Part shown: positions 61,356 through 64,000 of the stretch, one piece after another | Position numbering within the stretch: the first letter of the stretch is position 1 | Layout of the letters: the number at the start of each line of letters is the position of its first letter | NCBI RefSeq assembly: GCF_004378255.1 | Contig: NZ_SNQG01000003.1 | Span: forward strand, 581,736 to 645,735 | DNA from: Mucilaginibacter phyllosphaerae | GTDB lineage: Bacteria; Bacteroidota; Bacteroidia; Sphingobacteriales; Sphingobacteriaceae | Direction: 5' to 3' | DNA length: 64,000 nucleotides | The notes under the pieces: model-generated | Databases searched by the model: none | The model's input: the letters and a program-made list of their open reading frames with translations, nothing else | What the model was told of the DNA's origin: nothing | Program-made: the position numbers and the translations under genes

Positions 61356-63425
61356 ATGAAACGTACCCTGCTACTCACCTTAATTACTACCGCCGCTATG
61401 GCCGCAAACGCACAGCATAAATTCGACCCGCCAAAAACTAAAGCTAAACCCGTTGTTGATACCCTGCATGGGGTACAATTAACCGACAATTACCGCTGGC
61501 TGGAAGATAAAAAGAACGAAGACGTTATTGAATGGACCAAAAAGCAACACGATTATGGCGTTGAATATCTTTCAAAAACCCAGAAAACACACCCCGATCT
61601 GAAAGAGAAGATTGCGGCCTACCTGAACATGGATTACGAAGGTCCGCTGAACACCGTGGGTAAACGCGTTTTTCAGACGGTGAAAAAGAAGGGCGATAAG
61701 CAGTATAAGATCTACACCATTATTGATGGCAAAAAGACCCTGATATGGGACCCTGTGACGCTGGATGCGGAAGGCAAGATCTCTACCAGCGGCACCAGCT
61801 ATACCTACGACGGTGAACGTGCCGCCATCAGCGCCCAAAAAAGCGGGGCCGAGGTAAATACGGTTTATTTTATTGATACCCGTACCGGCAAGCAAATTCA
61901 TGACCCTATTACCAACACCAGTGGTTTTGACTGGGCGCAGGATCAGCAGCATGCCTACGTTACCCTGCGCAGCCAGGAAGATGTGGATAAACAACGCCCG
62001 CTGAAAACCTACTACCTTAAAGTTGGCGACCCGATAGAGAAAGCAACTTTTGTTGGCACTACTAAGGATGCACAAAACAGCTATTTTATTTATGATAACC
62101 GCTATAGCGATGTAACCTTTAGCGGCGAAGGCGATTTTTATTCTAATAGCCTGCGTATGCGCCCTACCGGCAGTTTAAAAGAAGGCAAGCTGATATATAA
62201 TAGTAAAAAATTTCAGGCCTATCCGGAGGCTATTGGCAACCGGCTATATATTAAAACCAACGATAACGCGCCTAACAGCAAATTGATGCTGGCCGATAAG
62301 CTAAACCCCGATTACAAAAACTGGAAAGTGCTTATCCCTGAAAGTAAAACGGTAATGGAGGCTTACGTGGTTACCAAAAACAGCATTATTGTACAGGATA
62401 AAAAGGATATTGAGAGCCGCTTAACCATTTATAACCTGGATGGTAAAAAACTGCGCGCTATGCCATTACCAGAGCAAGGCAGCATAGGCGGCATAAGTTA
62501 CGATCGGGAGGAGGATAAGCTATACATCTCGCTCGTAACTTTCACATCCACCCCAAAAACCTACGTTGCTTCGCCAAAAGATTATAAGTGGAAGCTGTTT
62601 TACCAGCGGCAATTGCCTGTTGATATGAGCCAGATAACCGGCGAGATCAAATTTTACACCAGTAAAGACGGTAGCCGGGTACCCGCATTTGTAGTACACC
62701 GAAAGGATATCAAGATGGATGGCAATAACCCGGTGCTGTTAACGGCTTATGGTGGTTTCCAATCGGGTATTAAACCGGGCTATTTCGGCTTTTATGCGCC
62801 GTTCATCCAGGCGGGTGGTATTGTGGTAAATGCGGGCATCCGCGGAGGCGATGAGTTTGGCGAACAATGGCATTTGGACGGGATGCTGGCTAAGAAACAA
62901 AACAGCTTCGATGATTTTTATGCCTGCGCAGAATGGCTGATCAAACAAAAATACACCACCGAAAGCAAAATAGTTGCCCTGGGCGGCAGTAATGGCGGGC
63001 TGCTGATGGGTGCAGCAGCAACACAACGGCCAGATCTGTTTAAAGCCATTGTATGCGAGGTGCCGTTACTGGATATGTTGCGCTACCACAAATTCCTGAT
63101 AGCCCGTTACTGGATCCCGGAATACGGCTCATCAGAAAATGCAGAGCAGTTTAAATGGTTACTGCGGTATTCGCCTTATCAAAATATCCGTATGGGTGTA
63201 AATGTGCCGCCTATGCTGGTAACCGCCGGCGCCAATGATACCCGGGTTGACCCCATGAACGCCAAAAAGTTTGTGGCTGCCCTGCAAAACAATCCCGGCC
63301 AAACCAGCCCTATCATCCTCCACATGGATTTTGACAGCGGCCACGGCAGCGGCCAAAGCACCCAGCAAGCCATAGAAAACTGGACGTTTATTTTTGAATA
63401 TGTGATGAACCAGTTGGGGATGTAG
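61356..63425 (+). CDS. Secreted prolyl oligopeptidase (S9A)
   Basis: A 689-residue peptidase: signal to about residue 19 (MAANAQ), a seven-bladed propeller (about 60-420), and an alpha/beta-hydrolase domain with Ser545 in LGGSNGG, Asp628 in TAGANDTRVDP and His663 in DSGHGSG. It cleaves short peptides after proline in the periplasm or outside. Single gene; the IS fragment begins 130 nt after it. Confidence 0.92.
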   Translation: MKRTLLLTLITTAAMAANAQHKFDPPKTKAKPVVDTLHGVQLTDNYRWLEDKKNEDVIEWTKKQHDYGVEYLSKTQKTHPDLKEKIAAYLNMDYEGPLNTVGKRVFQTVKKKGDKQYKIYTIIDGKKTLIWDPVTLDAEGKISTSGTSYTYDGERAAISAQKSGAEVNTVYFIDTRTGKQIHDPITNTSGFDWAQDQQHAYVTLRSQEDVDKQRPLKTYYLKVGDPIEKATFVGTTKDAQNSYFIYDNRYSDVTFSGEGDFYSNSLRMRPTGSLKEGKLIYNSKKFQAYPEAIGNRLYIKTNDNAPNSKLMLADKLNPDYKNWKVLIPESKTVMEAYVVTKNSIIVQDKKDIESRLTIYNLDGKKLRAMPLPEQGSIGGISYDREEDKLYISLVTFTSTPKTYVASPKDYKWKLFYQRQLPVDMSQITGEIKFYTSKDGSRVPAFVVHRKDIKMDGNNPVLLTAYGGFQSGIKPGYFGFYAPFIQAGGIVVNAGIRGGDEFGEQWHLDGMLAKKQNSFDDFYACAEWLIKQKYTTESKIVALGGSNGGLLMGAAATQRPDLFKAIVCEVPLLDMLRYHKFLIARYWIPEYGSSENAEQFKWLLRYSPYQNIRMGVNVPPMLVTAGANDTRVDPMNAKKFVAALQNNPGQTSPIILHMDFDSGHGSGQSTQQAIENWTFIFEYVMNQLGM

Positions 63426-63558
63426 ATAATACAAAGCATGGCTGCTACGGCTTAAGCAGTAATTTCTACACATGAGTAATTACATGCCAAGTCGGGGGAT
63501 TGCTACCTGCCAATTGCAGATAAGCTTACTGTAGCTGAAAGCTGTAGCCATACAATAG

Positions 63559-64000
63559 AGGCCGTCTCATAAGCAATTATGAGGCGGTTTTTTTTATTAA
63601 TATATTTTTATTGGTTTATTAGAGAACGCAGCCCTATTGTACAGAAAAGTAGTTTCTGATCGGTGCTAAGAGCGTTTTTCAGGGGAAAAAGGAGCTAAAA
63701 GCTTACGCTTTCCATTTTCTAAGGTTATGGGCGATAGACCATAACCCTATTTCGACCTCTGTTTTGGACATCCCTTTCAGCAGGAAGCGCCTGAAACCAT
63801 GGTTATGCTTGAGTTGGGCGAACACCGGTTCTACATCGGCAGGCCTTCGCTTCCGGTATTTGATACCCTGTTCGGTATTCAATCTTTGTTTTGCTGCCTG
63901 CTTGTGCTCTCTGAGCAAATGGTTCACCTCAACGATCCGGTTGCCTTGTCCGCTATGACACACGCCCCGCATGGGACAGTTATGGCAGTTCTGTGCCTGG
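63559..64000 (-). mobile_element. IS1182-type insertion sequence, partial (runs off the right edge)
   Basis: The transposase C-terminus at 63703-64000 and a probable terminal segment GAGGCCGTCTCATAA at about 63559 fit one end of an IS1182-family element. An inverted repeat CCGTCTCATAA-(GCAA)-TTATGAGGCGG at 63563-63588 follows with a run of T. The other end lies beyond the window, so boundaries and target duplication cannot be checked. Confidence 0.65.
63703..64000 (-). CDS. IS1182-family transposase, C-terminal part
   Basis: On the minus strand the frame remains open to the right edge (AQNCHNCPMRGVCHSG..., so at least 98 residues). It carries the Cys cluster CxxC...C typical of this family just before the last catalytic segment, then KYRKRRPADVEPVFAQLKHN, the Glu of the DDE triad in VEPVF, and HGFRRFLLKGMSKTEVEIGL to the stop. 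It is partial because of the window edge. I cannot judge whether the element is active. Confidence 0.8.
   Translation of the reverse strand, partial: QAQNCHNCPMRGVCHSGQGNRIVEVNHLLREHKQAAKQRLNTEQGIKYRKRRPADVEPVFAQLKHNHGFRRFLLKGMSKTEVEIGLWSIAHNLRKWKA

Noticed and set aside
63426..63558. Possible small gene between the prolyl oligopeptidase and the IS end
   Set aside because: No open frame with a plausible start; only short inverted repeats such as TAGCTGAAAGCTGTAG are present.

Overview
The window reads as chromosomal DNA from a Bacteroidota bacterium, most likely a Sphingobacteriaceae member close to Mucilaginibacter or Pedobacter. That placement is an inference. It rests on promoters of the TTTG-N19-TAnnTTTG type, the near absence of Shine-Dalgarno sequences, a TonB-dependent receptor with an N-terminal carboxypeptidase-like domain, families typical of the phylum (DUF4374, DUF4142, DUF5597, DUF6515, FeoA/FeoB), a one-gene fused 2-oxo acid dehydrogenase E1, and a lipid cluster in the order yceD-rpmF-plsX-fabH-accB-accC.

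Layout. 0-8.6 kb: FAD-dependent oxidoreductases, a DinB-fold enzyme, an S41 processing protease, a CsbD-like protein and a small porin. 8.6-10.3 kb: a decayed stretch with remnants of divergent rtcB and WYL-regulator genes and repeats. 10.3-15.2 kb: an iron/siderophore-type uptake operon (TonB receptor, DUF4374 lipoprotein, PepSY membrane protein). 15.3-19.3 kb: an amino-acid permease, a ferredoxin-type reductase and an ammonium transporter. 20-27 kb: dinB, a thiamine-pyrophosphokinase-like protein, a glycine-rich secreted protein, an esterase, a Cys-rich copper protein, an NADPH-dependent FMN-type reductase, an rRNA methyltransferase and an Lrp regulator. 27.2-27.6 kb: two tandem tRNA-like genes with very large variable arms. 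27.8-31.7 kb: a tripartite export system whose ABC membrane subunit has no ATPase domain. 31.8-35.2 kb: an acetyltransferase, a thioredoxin-fold lipoprotein and a GH35-type enzyme. 35.5-39.2 kb: the sdhCAB operon. 39-47 kb: a redoxin, an oxidoreductase, a DUF4142 protein, gcvH, a VanZ-like protein, a 44-residue lipoprotein, feoAB, an unknown membrane-anchored protein, a SprT-like protein and a decayed zeta-type toxin module. 47-54 kb: fused E1 dehydrogenase, a DUF4198 protein, a DHFR-like reductase, a LutB-like iron-sulfur protein and an M28 peptidase. 54-60.2 kb: rpiB, tatC and the fatty acid/phospholipid initiation cluster. 60.2-64 kb: repeats, a broken serine recombinase, a prolyl oligopeptidase and the end of an IS1182-type element running off the window.

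Themes. Iron handling links the TonB operon and feoAB: their promoters share 30 of 34 bases, including a palindrome, which suggests one iron-responsive regulator. Central metabolism is represented by sdhCAB, fused E1, gcvH and acc/fab/pls. Decayed mobile or accessory genes (rtcB/WYL, zeta toxin, serine recombinase, IS end) sit between conserved blocks, and a dispersed GC-rich repeat family marks several of these joints. The most unusual objects are the two tRNA-like genes at 27.25-27.55 kb: class II architecture, 40-44-nt variable arms, a GTC anticodon loop and G73, with compensatory changes between copies.
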